Positions 1 to 12,469 of a stretch of DNA of 64,000 nucleotides are shown in pieces. The stretch spans positions 186,001-250,000 of the forward strand of contig QYAI01000044.1 in NCBI GenBank assembly GCA_003988855.1, in the 5' to 3' direction. The notes under the pieces are model-generated. The model ran no database searches, was not told where the DNA came from, and saw nothing but the letters and a program-made list of their open reading frames with translations. The DNA is from Arachnopeziza araneosa. Its lineage: Eukaryota; Ascomycota; Leotiomycetes; Helotiales; Arachnopezizaceae. A program made the position numbers and the translations under genes. Within the stretch, counting starts at the first letter, position 1. Every line of letters begins with the position of its first letter.

Positions 1-347
1 CCAGCGCCTCTGGCGTCTGTGAATAGCATCAACCAAACCATTCTCCTCCTCCTTCTTCCTCCCCCTTTTTCTTTGATCTAGTCTGCGAGCCTGATATGTT
101 TGGATCCAGAACCTTCGCGCCACTTCTGCATTGCTAAGCCAAGTTCCGATCAGTCGCTTGGAGAAGAGTCACCTTTATGGTACCCCAGACTAGATCCTGA
201 GACCCAATCCTTGGATGATCAGCAGCAGAGGGATTGAAAACATATTTTCCTCGCCTGCATCGGTCATTGTAACCGACGAGGTTTCTGCGCTGTACAGCTT
301 CATTGTCTGTCTGCTCAGTTTGAGGACTTGGACAGCTTCCTTCAACA
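1..347. promoter_or_regulatory. Upstream/5' leader of the RNF10-like gene
   Basis: No gene is supported here. The stretch contains a pyrimidine-rich tract at about 40-72, as is common in fungal promoters and 5' leaders, and runs directly into the start codon at 348. It probably holds the promoter and leader of the RING-finger gene. Confidence 0.4.
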
Positions 348-2592
348 ATGAATTCTGCTCCACCAAACGCGTCAACACCTGGCGGCAAGTCTCTCAATAT
401 ATCCTCCTCACATTCGCCTCTCCAGCAACATCAAAGTCAAGTTACATCTCCAAGCTTCGAGTCTAACTCTCGGCGCTCCTCTGGTCAGTCTAGCCAAAGC
501 AACGCCGGAGCCCGGAACAATCAAAGCCAGAGGAAACAACACAAAAACTCGAGGCGGCCCAGGTTTGCGGATGAGGATGCAATGGCGGAATCCGTAAGGA
601 TATACCGTGATATTTGATTCATTGCTAACAGAAGTAGGGGGCTATGAGAAATGCCAACAGTCGACGTGGGCAGACTTCAATCACCCATCTCATGAATATT
701 ACCCTTCCTCCTAGACCTCAAGACTATCGGAGTACGTTCGGTAGAGGTACAAGACGAGGTAATATCTATGGCATTGGATCAGGCCACCATTCGAGTGATA
801 AGGCGAGGTATGTTGTACTTGTTCTAGGACGCTCTATTCTAACAGGGATAGATACATTCATGCAAATTACCGATTCATTGTGAAGCCAAATGGTGACTAT
901 AGACATCAAGCCGCCAATGCTGACCAACCGCTTGAATGGGACGATGTTTTGCAGATATTGGCGTCGTCAGTATCCCAAGATACTTCTTGCCCAATCTGCC
1001 TCTCTCACCCGGTAGCACCTCGGATGGCAAAATGTGGTCACATATTTTGCTTACCATGTTTAATTCGGTATATGCATTCCACAGATGATTCCAATCCGAT
1101 ACCAGAGAAGAAAGCAAGGTGGAAAAAATGTCCAATATGCTGGGATTCAGTATATAGCTCAGAAACTCGACCCGTACGATGGTATACTGGTCAGGAAAGC
1201 CCAGCTCCACGAGAAGGGGATGATGTGGTTTTACGCTTGGTAATGAGGAAGCCTGGAAGTACGCTTGCTCTACCAAGAGATGGTGCCGAAGTGCCAAGCA
1301 AGCCCGAGGATATACCTTGGTACTTTGCCGCAGAGGTAACAGACTACGCACGTATCATGAAGGGCGGCGAGGATTACATGACTGAACAATACGATGCTGA
1401 AATTGACGATCTTCGACGACAAGAAAATGAGGATGAGCTTATTTACGGAGAAGAGCCGGAATGGACAAGAAAGGCCGTAGCTACAGTAAACGAAGCAAAG
1501 CAGAGGATCAAGGATATTGGAAATCCACCTGCAATTGCCAAAGTTCCAACCGAGAAACAACCTAAAAGACAGCCGATTCAATTCACAACCATCGATGAGG
1601 ATGCTCCAGAGATGTACTTCGTCCAGCATGCCTCTAAATCAGGCTTGGACTTACAGAATGGCGCTTCTGCAAACCTTTCTGAGACCGAGTTGGTGGAGAT
1701 TCCAAAAATTGGCGACACTGAGAAGTCAGTACCTTTCACTGCTTCTACCCATCTACTCCTTAGACAACCGGAGGGACATCATCCGGACTCGCCATACTTC
1801 TTTTACCAAGCTCTCCTCCATTACTACCTTGCTCCACTTGATATTCGAATTCTCAAATCTGCATTTGGCAACTTTGCCTCATTCCCTTCGACTCTTTTGC
1901 CTCGCGTTGAACGCGTTTCTACCGGACATATAATGGATGATGATTTACGAAAGCGTACAAAATACCTTTCCCATCTTCCTTCTGGATGTGAAGTTGGTTT
2001 TCTCGAATGTAACTGGACCGATGTTGTAAGTCCGGAAATCCTTGATCAATTCAAAGTAGATATCGAAAAGCGGAGGAAGAAAAACAGAGATAAGGAGACT
2101 CGGGAGGAAAGAGACAGGTTACGTGCTGAAAAAGCCGAAGATGAGGCACGTTGGGCACAGGCGCGACGAAGGAGGCCAAGCACTTCGAATGACGCTATCA
2201 CTAAAGATGACTTCCATCCTCTCGCCCCTTCGTCTCTTGATGCGAGTAATGCTTCACCTCCTTGGTCTAATCGCCAAGGATCGTCATTCGCTACACTAGC
2301 CTCTCCATCTACCAGTCCTACGGCTCCAAGAACAGTCTGGGGGACAGCTTTGATTGCCCCAGCGTCACCAGAAGTTCATGCTCATCAATCTGATCATGAC
2401 GTTGATGATGGCTGGTTACAGTCTTGGGAAGCAGAACTGCGAGCTGAAAATGAGATTATTGCTCAAGCTCAAACAATGTCACTCGAGGGGCAAGGCAATG
2501 TTGCGAAGCCAGCTTCGGGGTCAGGTCAAGGCAAGAAGAAAAAGGGAAAGAAAATTACTTTGATGAGCACCACTGCTAGAAGAGCGGCATGA
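348..2592 (+). CDS. mag2: RING-finger E3 ubiquitin ligase, RNF10/Mag2 family
   Basis: Model: exons 348-593, 638-807, 846-2592; 720 aa. Both introns have GTAAGG/GTATGT donors and the first has a GCTAAC branch site. The N-terminal ~130 residues are Ser/Gln/Arg-rich and disordered. A C3HC4 RING follows: C187, C190, C202, H204, C207, C210, C234, C237. Just before it, residues 140-180 carry the block YIHANYRFIV and the LEWDDVLQI stretch, which in RNF10 proteins precedes the ring. The C-terminal half is charged, with a Lys/Arg/Glu-rich helix near 400-450 and a basic Lys-rich end. RNF10 (human) and Mag2 (yeast) ubiquitylate 40S proteins uS3/uS5 on stalled or initiation-blocked ribosomes; the same role here is inferred from family. 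The GTG at 880 is internal, not a start. Confidence 0.87.
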
Positions 2593-3270
2593 TCTTTATT
2601 TTATTGAGCATTGCAAATAGCGAGGTGGTTGACTTGGTTGCGGTGTTAAGTTCAAGAGATACCTAATTATTCAGCTGCTTATGCACGAATACGAAAGAGT
2701 ACTTGTATAGCACTGGCAGTGTGCATTTGAAGCCCAGTGGCTAAATAAATCTCAACATTCATCTTGGATTATTTCTTATTAACCTCTTCGGGCTATTCAA
2801 TGATGATTAGGTTCATCCTGTGACGTCGATTGTGTCCAAAATACGCTCAGTTCTGAACCCTGATGAAGCGTGCAATGCTTGATACATGTACGACGAGTGG
2901 TCTGATTGTTGCCTAAGAGCCCTCCGTTATCCTCTTGCAGAGAGATAAGGGTTCTGAGCCCTCTATGCCAATACCCGCGGCGAACAGGCTGGCGATATTA
3001 ATATCTCATTGGCTTTGGAGTAGGATTCTGTTCTCTCGGCCAATCGTATTCCCTGCATTTGAAAGCCACATTTCTCTTCCATCGCCCGATTTGGAAACGG
3101 GGTCTTGTGTTACAGTGAATATCTACCCAGTCAACTTTCTAACAATTCCAGTGTGTGCAAATTCTACTACAAGCCTTTCATTGTTCTGTACAACGTTACT
3201 CAACCTCGATGTCGACTGTTCGAGACGGGAGTGGCAGCGAGAAGCAGAATTCTCTGCGAGACAAGAAGCT
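2593..3270. other. Intergenic region
   Basis: Contains the 3' end of the RNF10-like gene and the promoter of the next gene. An open frame runs in phase into the downstream ATG from about 2935, but its translation looks like ordinary noncoding sequence. No RNA gene or repeat was seen. Confidence 0.35.
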
Positions 3271-4842
3271 ATGTCTTCACCTAAGTCAACAGAGAAAGGT
3301 GCTGAAGTAAGAAATGCCCTAGCAATGGGTCTGGTCCTCTGCAGCAAGCCTTAACGTCTTTAGGGTGACATCTCCCCGACATCTGAGCTATCAGATACGT
3401 TCTCCACCGAAGTAAACAATGGAAGTGCAATCTCTCTTTCGGACAACTCGTCCGAAGAAGGCTTTACAGGTGTGCGATCGTTTGTAGGGGCTTTAGTCTC
3501 GATCGACAATAGCATAGTGTCTCCTCGAACAACATACACAGAGGTTGCAGAAAGGGCAGCTAGGCTAGAGATGATGCTCGAGGAAGATGGTCCTCGGTTA
3601 TTTGGCATTGAACGACGGCTGCTGCACTCTCCAAATCCGAATCAACTGCCTTCAAACTTCGAAAAGACCTTGGAAATTAAATCCAAATTTTTCGCAGGAA
3701 TTTTCAAATCTGACGATTTAGAGCTAGAGGGTTATACTAGCACTGATTTAATAGTTTTCCCGCTCCGCAAGCCGGTATCAGACGGCGAGAATAGACCATG
3801 GCGATTGAGGGATGGTCGGGAAGCAACACAACCTCCTCGGCGGAGTATACAACCTTCTTCACGCATCACAACTCAAGCGCAGATTTCAGTACCTCCTCCA
3901 TCTTCAGCCGTCATGCAAAATGACTCTACACATCACAGCGCAGTCACTGGGAGTTCTCGACGACTAATCGCTGAGAATGGAAATAACATTTGCCCTTCTC
4001 AAGCACTTCAAAGACATAGCAATCAGCCTCATTACAATACTATGGCGAGCCATCCCTCGAATCTACCGCCTATACCGCCTATATTGCCCACTATATCTGA
4101 AGAGATGTCGTCGCTCTCAAGCATGACCCAGAATCCCGTATACTCGAGCTTTAACGACAGATCAAATAACTCTTCGCACAGCTTCATCCTTGAGACTGGA
4201 GAACCTAGTCAACCTAGACTAGAGCGACAACCGTCTGCGACACACTTCTCTTGCCCTCACCACAGATGCATTCATCCAACTGCTCTCTACCGCCCACAGG
4301 GTTGCTTTTATTGTGAGACATCATGCCTCGAGGCGAGTTCGTACAACAATCCTGCAGATCATTCCGCTAAAATCTACGATCCAAGTCTAGCAGAAGATAG
4401 ACCCTCACATTCTCCTCTTCCTCGAGGTTTCGTTCAACAAACAAGCCCTGAGCATCCATCTAACATTTCGAATACACGCAATATTGCCCACGTAAGCACA
4501 CCGCTTCCGCAGCAGTCGAACGCGGACTTGACAGAAGCCGGAAACATCTGTCCGATATATAATGTGGATGAAATGGATATATGTCGCAGCGATGCATATA
4601 TGACTACTGAACCACTTTATCCTGATAATCTACAGACTCGCTTCTTCCAGACGCAGTTGCCAGCACAATACTATCTACCTGGTCCTTCAACACCTCAACA
4701 AGATTCTCTTTTTGATGCTTCTATGGCTGATGTGCATGATTCACCAAACAACATCACAAAGCCTTTAGTGATTGAAACCGAGACAAGTTGCGTCGAGACG
4801 GAACAGCCCTGGGATATCAATGACTATATTAATATGCCTTGA
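3271..4842 (+). CDS. Hypothetical disordered protein
   Basis: Model: exons 3271-3306 and 3364-4842; 504 aa. The 12-codon first exon (MSSPKSTEKGAE) joins in phase through a GTAAGA donor and a TAG acceptor, with TTAAC as likely branch site. I do not recognise the family. The product is rich in Ser, Thr, Asn, Gln and Pro, with no membrane segment or signal peptide. It has an acidic Ser-rich N-terminus, one helical stretch near residues 65-110 (ERAARLEMMLEE), and a small Cys/His cluster near residues 330-350 (CPHHRC...CFYC...C) that could bind metal. The start is chosen because the upstream ATG at 3209 reads out of frame after splicing. Expression and the exact start are inferred; the long ORF is directly visible. 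Confidence 0.6.
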
Positions 4843-5634
4843 AAGGCAAGACTGGTTTAATCTGAGTCTCTTTTGGGATCTTTTAATTCTCATCCAAACA
4901 AGAAAATTCACTCTCGGCGTCTAAACAACACATTTTCTCCTTCTAAAAGCATTCTAGGGTTCAAAAGCACTGAATATTGGCATTGGAATTGAGGTGGCAT
5001 CTAATTAGATAAATCTTGGTGCATTATATAGACTTATACCCTTCATGAATTTGGTTTCCAAAAAAATATTATTATTATTTCAAGATGAGGCAATGGCGGA
5101 TGGGTTGTGGTCAAAGGCACTGTAACGTTTCTCGACTCGATTCAAGCAAGTTAGTTGATATATAGTTTTCAATATTAATGTTAAAGTATGCTAGTGGATA
5201 ACATAAATACCAATCCATAACTTTCGACCTACATAAAGAAGACTACGACAGAAGTCAAAGTTGAAGATTGTAAATCAAAATTATCGAGCATAAATCTTGG
5301 AGAATAATATATCAAAATCTATGGGGAGTTTCAAAGCTTCGTTCAAAACGGTGTACACTTCCTAATTATTTCATATTACTATCTGTACGCAATTTCATAA
5401 TCTATTTTTGTAATTATGATACTAAAGGTACCTCGGCACATTTTGGCATCTCAGCGTATTTTGCGAGTTGCTCATAATAAACCATTCTAGCTGAAACTCA
5501 TGACACCGTGATGACGCGAGAGAAATTCCCGCTTGGTCCGCGAAGCGAGTCAAGATCGCGTCGACAAACTCGACGCGACTTCCATCAAGAATAACACTAC
5601 CATGTATTAACAACACACAACAAGGTTGAGAAAG
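4843..5634. other. Intergenic region, AT-rich
   Basis: Between two genes on the same strand. It is AT-rich with a short ATT run near 5068-5080 and no supported ORF. It presumably carries the 3' end of the upstream gene and the promoter of the Sae2/CtIP gene. Confidence 0.35.
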
Positions 5635-8320
5635 ATGGAAAGCTGGGAGAAGGGACGTCGCGACTTATTCGAACAGCTCGCAAAAATCTGTAATCGAATC
5701 GAGGGAAATATTTCTTCTGGTGAGGATCAGCGAAGCCCTACTAGAGGACGCGCCACTAACTTCTGCAGAATTGAACGATAGCAATACCACCACAATCGGT
5801 AATGAAGAACTGCGTCTACTCCGTAAAAGCTCTGATCGAGTGAACAAGTTGGCAGAGCACAATAATTGTCTGGCAGATGAGCTCAAGAAGTGTAGAGCGG
5901 TGTCATTGCAGGTTGATGTCTTGGAGAATGAGAACAAGCGCTTAGCTGGAGTAGTCGCAGAAGATAGACAGGAAAGAGTTGGGTCTACGACACCTGCTCC
6001 GTTCTCGACGCCGGCGCCATTTACAACACCTGGGCCTTCCAAAATCGCGACAGCTACACCTGGACTCACTTCTTCGGGCAACGATAACACCACATCGAGA
6101 ACAGTATCATGGGAGCTGCACAGGTCGTTGATCGAAAAGTATAATAAACTTTGCGAGAATTGGACCGATTTGAAAGCTGCTAGAGATCGGCTGGAGAAAC
6201 AATCACGGATAGACAAGCAGAACCTACAGATATGGAAGGCGCACTACGAGGGGGCGAAAACATTGAAAGAGAAGAAAGATATCAAGTACAAGAAGCTGAA
6301 GGAGGAAAACGAAAGCTTGCGGGCTCGTCTGGACATAACCTCAGATTCTTTTGGCGCGTTACCAAACATTGAAGGAATCCCGATAACGCCTTCAATTCCA
6401 GAGCGAGAGCAATTCCAGGCGTCAATAAGCTCATTTAACCCCATGAGTCGGGCAACAGCGCACATCTCACGAGCAAAAGACGCGCTAGATATGCTACCTT
6501 CTATATTAGGATCCAAACAGACCGGAAAGCCTCAGCTAAACAATGATAACTTACCTTTCCTACCGAGTAGTCCTAAATTGCCTATTAATACACACCGTAC
6601 CGACTTTCTGGTGGAAGATACCGAATTTGAATCTATAGAACAAGCTCATACAAGCTCAACTCAAGAACTTTCTGATCCGATTTCCCCTGTAAGGGTTAAA
6701 GAAGAACTACCCTTTGCAACGGTCCTTTCTCCCGATACTCCAATCGTCATCTCAGCTAGGAGCGTCAAGAAACGGAAACAGCGTTCCGACAATGATGAGT
6801 CTACTCCTGTAGCGAGTGTGAAGATTGAGATATTATCTAGCAGCCCCAGAATAGCTGGCTTCCAAGACTCAATTTTACACGAGAGTATAGACCTAGATGA
6901 TATCGGGGAGAAGGTTGACACGCCTAGAAAGCAACGACGAACGCTCCAATATTCGTATCAAGCTAACCATGATACTTCCTACCCTCCCCCAAACCGAGAC
7001 CAGGGACAAACGCGAGTCACTAGCTCGACCAATCTGAGCACTCGAAGTGTCTCTTATACTACTCCTAGGCATCGCATTGCTCTTCAACCACGAAGTACGA
7101 ATGAAAGCATACTACCAAGGACATCTGCAGAGCCGCTGTCCAAAAAGCAACGACGGATTGCTGCAGACAAAGCAGTGGCAGAATTGGTCGAGGATGGTGA
7201 GCTAGACGTGCATGAAAGAGCACACCGCCATTCATCGGAACTCAGCGATCGGTTGACAAATTTGCTTAAGGGACCTTCTCCAAAACGTCCAGCATTGAAC
7301 ACAAAAACCCCCAACGTCTCTCGGAGGAGAAATAGAGTCACCTCTAGTCTCGGCCAAGAGGTTATGGCTTCCCCACGAGTGGAATACATGGACCAGACAC
7401 CATATGTAGGGAAACCTACTAGGATCATTAGCAGTCCATCTCGACCTTCCTCCAGAGGGGTGGCTTATTTTGCAGAAGTCCCAAGGCCTGTATCAAAAGG
7501 ATCTTTGCGAGATTCTTTGCAGCAGGCTAGATCCACTTCAAAAGGCTCTTCGAGGTCTTCAACCGATACATCACGGCCACATTCAAGTCACGAGTACGTA
7601 CATAACATTAGAGGGTCTCTTGCTGAGTCTGGATACTTCTCTGCATCTGCTCGAGGTCCGACTAGTGTTATGAAGGATTCGCCACGACCCTCATCTGGTC
7701 ATTTCGCGGGCTCAGCTAAGCCGTCACCCAGGGAATCGCATTCGTGGCGTTTCAATGTTGCATCTGAGACCGATTTGGATGAAGAGCCGCTCCGTGCCCG
7801 AAGGCTCGACAATCTCAACCTCAAAGATTTCAAAGTCAATCCAAATTACAACAAAGGTTACAAATACGCGTTCAATGAAGTTGTTCGTGGAATTGAAGCA
7901 CGAAAGTGTCTTCAAGGATGCACGAGACCTGATTGTTGTGGACCTAAATTTCGTGCTCTAGCTGAAGCATCACGAAACCCCAACATCATGCCAACACTTT
8001 CACAGAAAGAAAGAGAGAACGTAGTACTTGAAAATTTCATGGGCGATAATGCCTACAAGATTCAAAACATGAGCAAAGCCGAGAGGGAGGAAGCTTTGGT
8101 ACAGGCCAAGACTAGGGAGCTGGCAAACAGGGTCGGGAAACATCGACATGCATATGAGAGAAAGCCAAGTCCGCCTGGATTTTGGAGAGTGGATTTCCCT
8201 ACTACACAAGAGGGGGAGGAAGATTGGGAGAGAGCTAAAGAACAGGAAAGAGCGGCGGTAGCTCAGAGATATGCGGAAGCGATGAGACCTGGTGGTGCTT
8301 ATATGTTTCGGGATGAGTGA
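5635..8320 (+). CDS. sae2: DNA end-resection factor, Sae2/CtIP/Ctp1 family
   Basis: Model: exons 5635-5719 and 5769-8320; 878 aa. The intron has GTGAGG, CACTAAC and CAG signals, and the join gives a continuous N-terminal coiled coil (about residues 30-90 and 130-190), the usual tetramerisation region. A long disordered middle carries many SP/TP sites. The C-terminal SAE2 domain is unmistakable: a Cys-rich block (RKCLQGCTRPDCCGPKF) and the CtIP-type motif H820-R821-H822 followed by AYERKPSPPGFW. Family members activate the Mre11-Rad50-Nbs1 nuclease to start resection of double-strand breaks and are controlled by CDK/ATM phosphorylation. Function here is inferred from family; phosphosites were not individually assigned. 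Longer than yeast Sae2 (345 aa), comparable to human CtIP (897 aa). Confidence 0.92.
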
Positions 8321-10316
8321 TGGAGGTATAGCATGCTAGGGTTATTTGCACTCACGGGCAGCACGTTGGACTTGCCACTTTATAAGATTATGAAGTATAA
8401 TATGTACGGTAGAATATCAGCAAACAGAACAATTAGCCGCCGTGACACCTCGCTTCAATAAGCAAGACATGTTTTCAACCAGACTTCCAATTACGTTGGT
8501 CCCATTCAGCATGACCGAGCGTGGAGTAAATAAACTCTTCTGATAAGGCGCACCCGTTGCGCAGCAGCCTCACCCCCTCAACAGATTAGAGCTCAAACTC
8601 CTCTCTGGACATGGCGCAAGCCATGGTTCTGATTTAGCCAGATTGGGGGTTTCGCCAAATTTCGAGTCACGATATCAATTTTTTTTTAACATCTTTTCGG
8701 AAGTGCTACTTTAAGTACGATGAGGGAAAATCTCCGAGGGGGTGGAAGTTCTAGGGAAATGGAAAGTGTTTTTGGAACTCAAGGTAGCTCTGTTAGCAAA
8801 GACATATTATGTCACAAGGGACAGGCGATCTGTTATGCTCGCTCGCTTGCCCCTATCTGTTTGTACTCTCTTGGCAGGAATCAGAGACAGTCGTACCGGG
8901 AAATAGATGGGGCTAGTATTAAAATATCCTAAAAGTGATTGGGTCTTCTTCGTATCGACTCTCGAGTCAACTGTCCTGGAAAACCGCTGTGATGCTGCCG
9001 TTTCCATTTCACGTGAGCGCCGGTTCACTGAACTCTTATGTATAAGTTTTATACGAACGGAATAACCCTCTTATGCTTGTTTGTAAGTGGCTAGATGATT
9101 GTATTAGACACACCTGGGATTCTGGATAAAAGTCAGCTCATCGATAGTATTATGGATTCTCGGCTAAGATATTTGTGAATGACGTCGAGCGACTCTAAGA
9201 CGTAAATACTTTCAGTCTACTTTCATTCCCTGAGAAAACAAAGTACTATTGATGATTATGCTGGTTACAACATTTTACGGTAGCTCTTTGGCCTTGATAA
9301 AGGTTCTTTACATTCAGTTATCCTAGCAAGATATGCATGTACTGGACGTGAATTTGAATTTGGGGCGCTAGAAGATTATAGAGGTAAAGGATTTCCCAGT
9401 TTAGTTAACCAGCAACTCTTCAACATTTTCTGGTTGCTCGATCTAGTTCTCGAAACTTCTCATGATGGTGGTTTTCACTCTTTTGTCACTTTCTCTCCTT
9501 CCTGGCGCAGCCCTTGAAAAACTCTTCACGGAGTTTAGTCCTGCTCCTTCTGCAGCACTGGTTTTAGAGCAACTTTGGGGAGATGGGCAAGAGATGTTGG
9601 GATTTGACGCGAAGGGCGCCGAGATAATCAACTGAGAGTTTTCCTCATGTGTAGATAACATATACTTGTGAACAGAAAAGAAGCTGCTACTCAAATTGAC
9701 TCCTTGATCGAGTGTGGTACAGAATGTTGAAAGCAGCGACCGCCAAATCCAACATCAATGCGGCAACGTTGAATCAGAATATCTGAGAACTCAGTCAGAT
9801 GTGCTAAGAATTGAAAGAAAACTTTGATGCACCTTTCAGGATGCATTTCTAACAGCTCATTCCGTATTCATGACGGTAGATGGTAGTGTGGAAATCTAGT
9901 TAAGCATAAGATGATCTGAAGGAATCCTCTCCTCTCAAGATTTTTACTTGGATGAGTAAGCAGATGCAGCTGTGGCTGAAACTTTCAACCCTACATACGG
10001 CAGAATTGATAAGCACTTGAACGCTCTACTTCAGCAGCTCAGATTCAAAGAAAAGAGTTCATTTCCTTTCATCAGACTAATTTGGCTGAGCAAAATTATT
10101 GAAAGTGAGAAATCGAGAATGAAAAGTGAAGCCTGACGTCTGTCCCTGAGATATTTCTGGGTGTGGCGGTGCAACGCTAAAACACGAGGCGGCGGGATTC
10201 ACGGAGAGTATTACTGCGACGACGACGAACAAACGATTCTAAACCTCTTCAAACCACACCACGACTTCGAGAAAACGCCGGATACCTTCGGTCTATGATC
10301 CCAACTACCATCAAGG
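8321..10316. other. Two-kilobase intergenic region
   Basis: No ORF here has a convincing domain or splice pattern, and no repeat or RNA gene was recognised. The last ~200 bases are the presumed promoter and leader of the Cdc50 gene. Confidence 0.3.
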
Positions 10317-11810
10317 ATGGCTGATACACAACCGGGCTTGGCCCATGAGGACTCCATCAGCTCTCAGGACCCGAATCGCAATAACGATGCGCCAAAGCAA
10401 AAGAGCAGGAGGCCAGCAAGTAAGGACATCTTTTGATGACAGCGCATGAGGGAATAGGAATGCTAATGGTTCATCTCTTTCTAGATACTGCGTTTAGACA
10501 GCAGCGATTAAAAGCATGGCAGTAGGTGGCAGAGAACAAGAGTTTGAAAGTTTGAGGCTGACAGACGGACTCAGACCAATTCTCACGCCCAAAACCGTTC
10601 TCCCATTATTCTTCTGCATCGGCATAATATTTGCGCCAATTGGAGGAGGTCTGCTATATGCGAGCGCTCAGGTCAGTCGTCAAGAGGATCTTGTGCTAGT
10701 GAGATGGAAGGGCTGATAATGGTGAAATGGCAGGTTCAGGAGTTAATCCTAGACTATTCGAGATGCTATGTTGATGCCCCAGACTACCCAGACACAGCGC
10801 CAATGCCCTCGCATCTTGTTACATCACACTTCAGCAAAAATTCCTCGAATACACTCACGAATCAAGCACCGACATGGTCAAAGCAATTGGTTAGCCAGAA
10901 CTATGCACCAGGAGTTGACGTTCCAACTATCCAATGCACACTTAATTTTACGATCCCAAATGAAATGAAGCCTCCAGTGCTCTTCTATTACCAGCTCTCA
11001 AACTTCTACCAAAATCACAGACGGTATGCCAAGTCTTTCAATACTGACCAGCTTTCTGGGAAAGCCGTCTCCGCCAGCACGGTTGATAGCAGCGACTGCT
11101 CGCCCCTGACAACAGAGACTATTAATGGTACCAAGAAGCCTTACTATCCCTGTGGTCTAGCGGCCAATTCCGTCTTCAACGATACATTCTTCAGCCCCAT
11201 CCTGCTTAACCCGTCGGATACTAGCGCCTCCAACGAGACATATGTGATGCAGAACAACACCAATATCTCGTGGGAAAGCGACAAGGCATTGTACGGGACC
11301 ACCAAGTACAACTGGGGTGATGTTCTCGTTCCGCCGAACTGGATTCTTCGTTATCCCGATGGTTATACTGACGACAATCACCCTGATCTTGTAAATGATG
11401 AGGCTTTTCAAGTCTGGATGCGTCTTGCAGGTCTTCCGACCTTTAGCAAGCTCGCTCAAAGGAATGATGTCGATATTATGAAAGCTGGGAGCTACTCATT
11501 GAACATCAATCACCGTAAGCCCCTTTACCGACGCTTCTGCCCACATTTCTAACACACCACAGAATTCAACGTAACCGAATATGGTGGCACGAAATCCATA
11601 ATAATCAGCACTCGTACCGTCATGGGCGGCAAAAACCCCTTCCTCGGAATTGCTTACGTCGTCGTCGGCGGAATCTGCATCGTTCTTGGCGTACTCTTCA
11701 CCATCACACACTTGATCCGTCCTCGGAAATTAGGCGATCACACATACCTGAGTTGGAACAACGAGGGTCCGAGTACAGCGATGACAACTGGGAGGGATGG
11801 AGGTGCTTAG
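10317..11810 (+). CDS. cdc50: P4-ATPase (flippase) beta subunit, Cdc50/Lem3 family
   Basis: Model: exons 10317-10419, 10485-10521, 10575-10671, 10734-11514, 11563-11810; 421 aa. The second exon is only 37 nt and encodes part of the family signature TAFRQQRLKAWQ, which continues in exon 3 as PILTPKTVLP. There is a transmembrane helix at about 53-76 and a second near the C-terminus (GIAYVVVGGICIVLGVLF). Between them lies a large lumenal loop with many N-x-S/T sites and paired cysteines (C-Y-V-D, DSSDC, YPCGLAANS). The motif YGGTKSIIISTR before the second helix is also diagnostic. Cdc50 proteins chaperone P4-ATPases out of the ER and are needed for their phospholipid flipping. The partner ATPase is not in this window. 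Confidence 0.95.
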
Positions 11811-12469
11811 CTTACTTACTATGTACAGTATATGACGGGAGGATAATTTACTCATTAGTTGGGTGATTTCTTGATCTCGAGACGTTTTCTTTGTTCTTTG
11901 TTGGGAAAGCGATCATGGCGTTCGTTGTTTTCGTTTGAAGCTTGACTCCCCTTCTAGCTGCACTTTAAAGTAGGCAAAGTGAGTGGGAGAATAGGAAGGA
12001 AAGGAGATTGAACTCATGATCTGTTAGTATAGAGATGATTGAACGGAACGGAATGCAATGTACCACGTTATTTTAACTCCATTTCCCTCGAGTAATTCCC
12101 AATTTGGAAGACGAAATAATAAATTTATACTAGGACGGCACTGCCACAGATAAAAGGGGAGATTATCAACCAAATGTGTGTATTATTCCTAACGATATGA
12201 CCGAGTATATCCTGGTGGTAGTGGGACTTGTGACAAGCCCAATGCATCAAGATTAAGTCGCGCCTCTCATTCATTTTTCTTCTCAACCAGACGCCATGCA
12301 TCCATCGTAAGTGGATAAGTCTCAGAATACAATCATGAAAGGATTTCCACCTATCCTTCCAACGAGTGGTTTTGCATCTCCACCACAAATGTCGAGAACC
12401 AGTCATCCAGCCCACCAAAGTTTCCATCGTACAAGGGAAGAAGTGATAAGAGAAGAAGAAACAAGCCGT
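11811..12469. other. Intergenic region between convergent genes
   Basis: Contains the 3' ends of the Cdc50 gene (+) and the Spt16 gene (-). Minus-strand frames here are short and uninformative. No separate feature was seen. Confidence 0.35.

Noticed and set aside
880..882. GTG at 880 as the start of the RING-finger gene
   Set aside because: Two upstream exons with good splice sites continue the frame into conserved RNF10 sequence.
5720..5722. GTG at 5720 as the start of the Sae2 gene
   Set aside because: It is the donor of the first intron; splicing gives a continuous coiled-coil N-terminus starting at the ATG at 5635.
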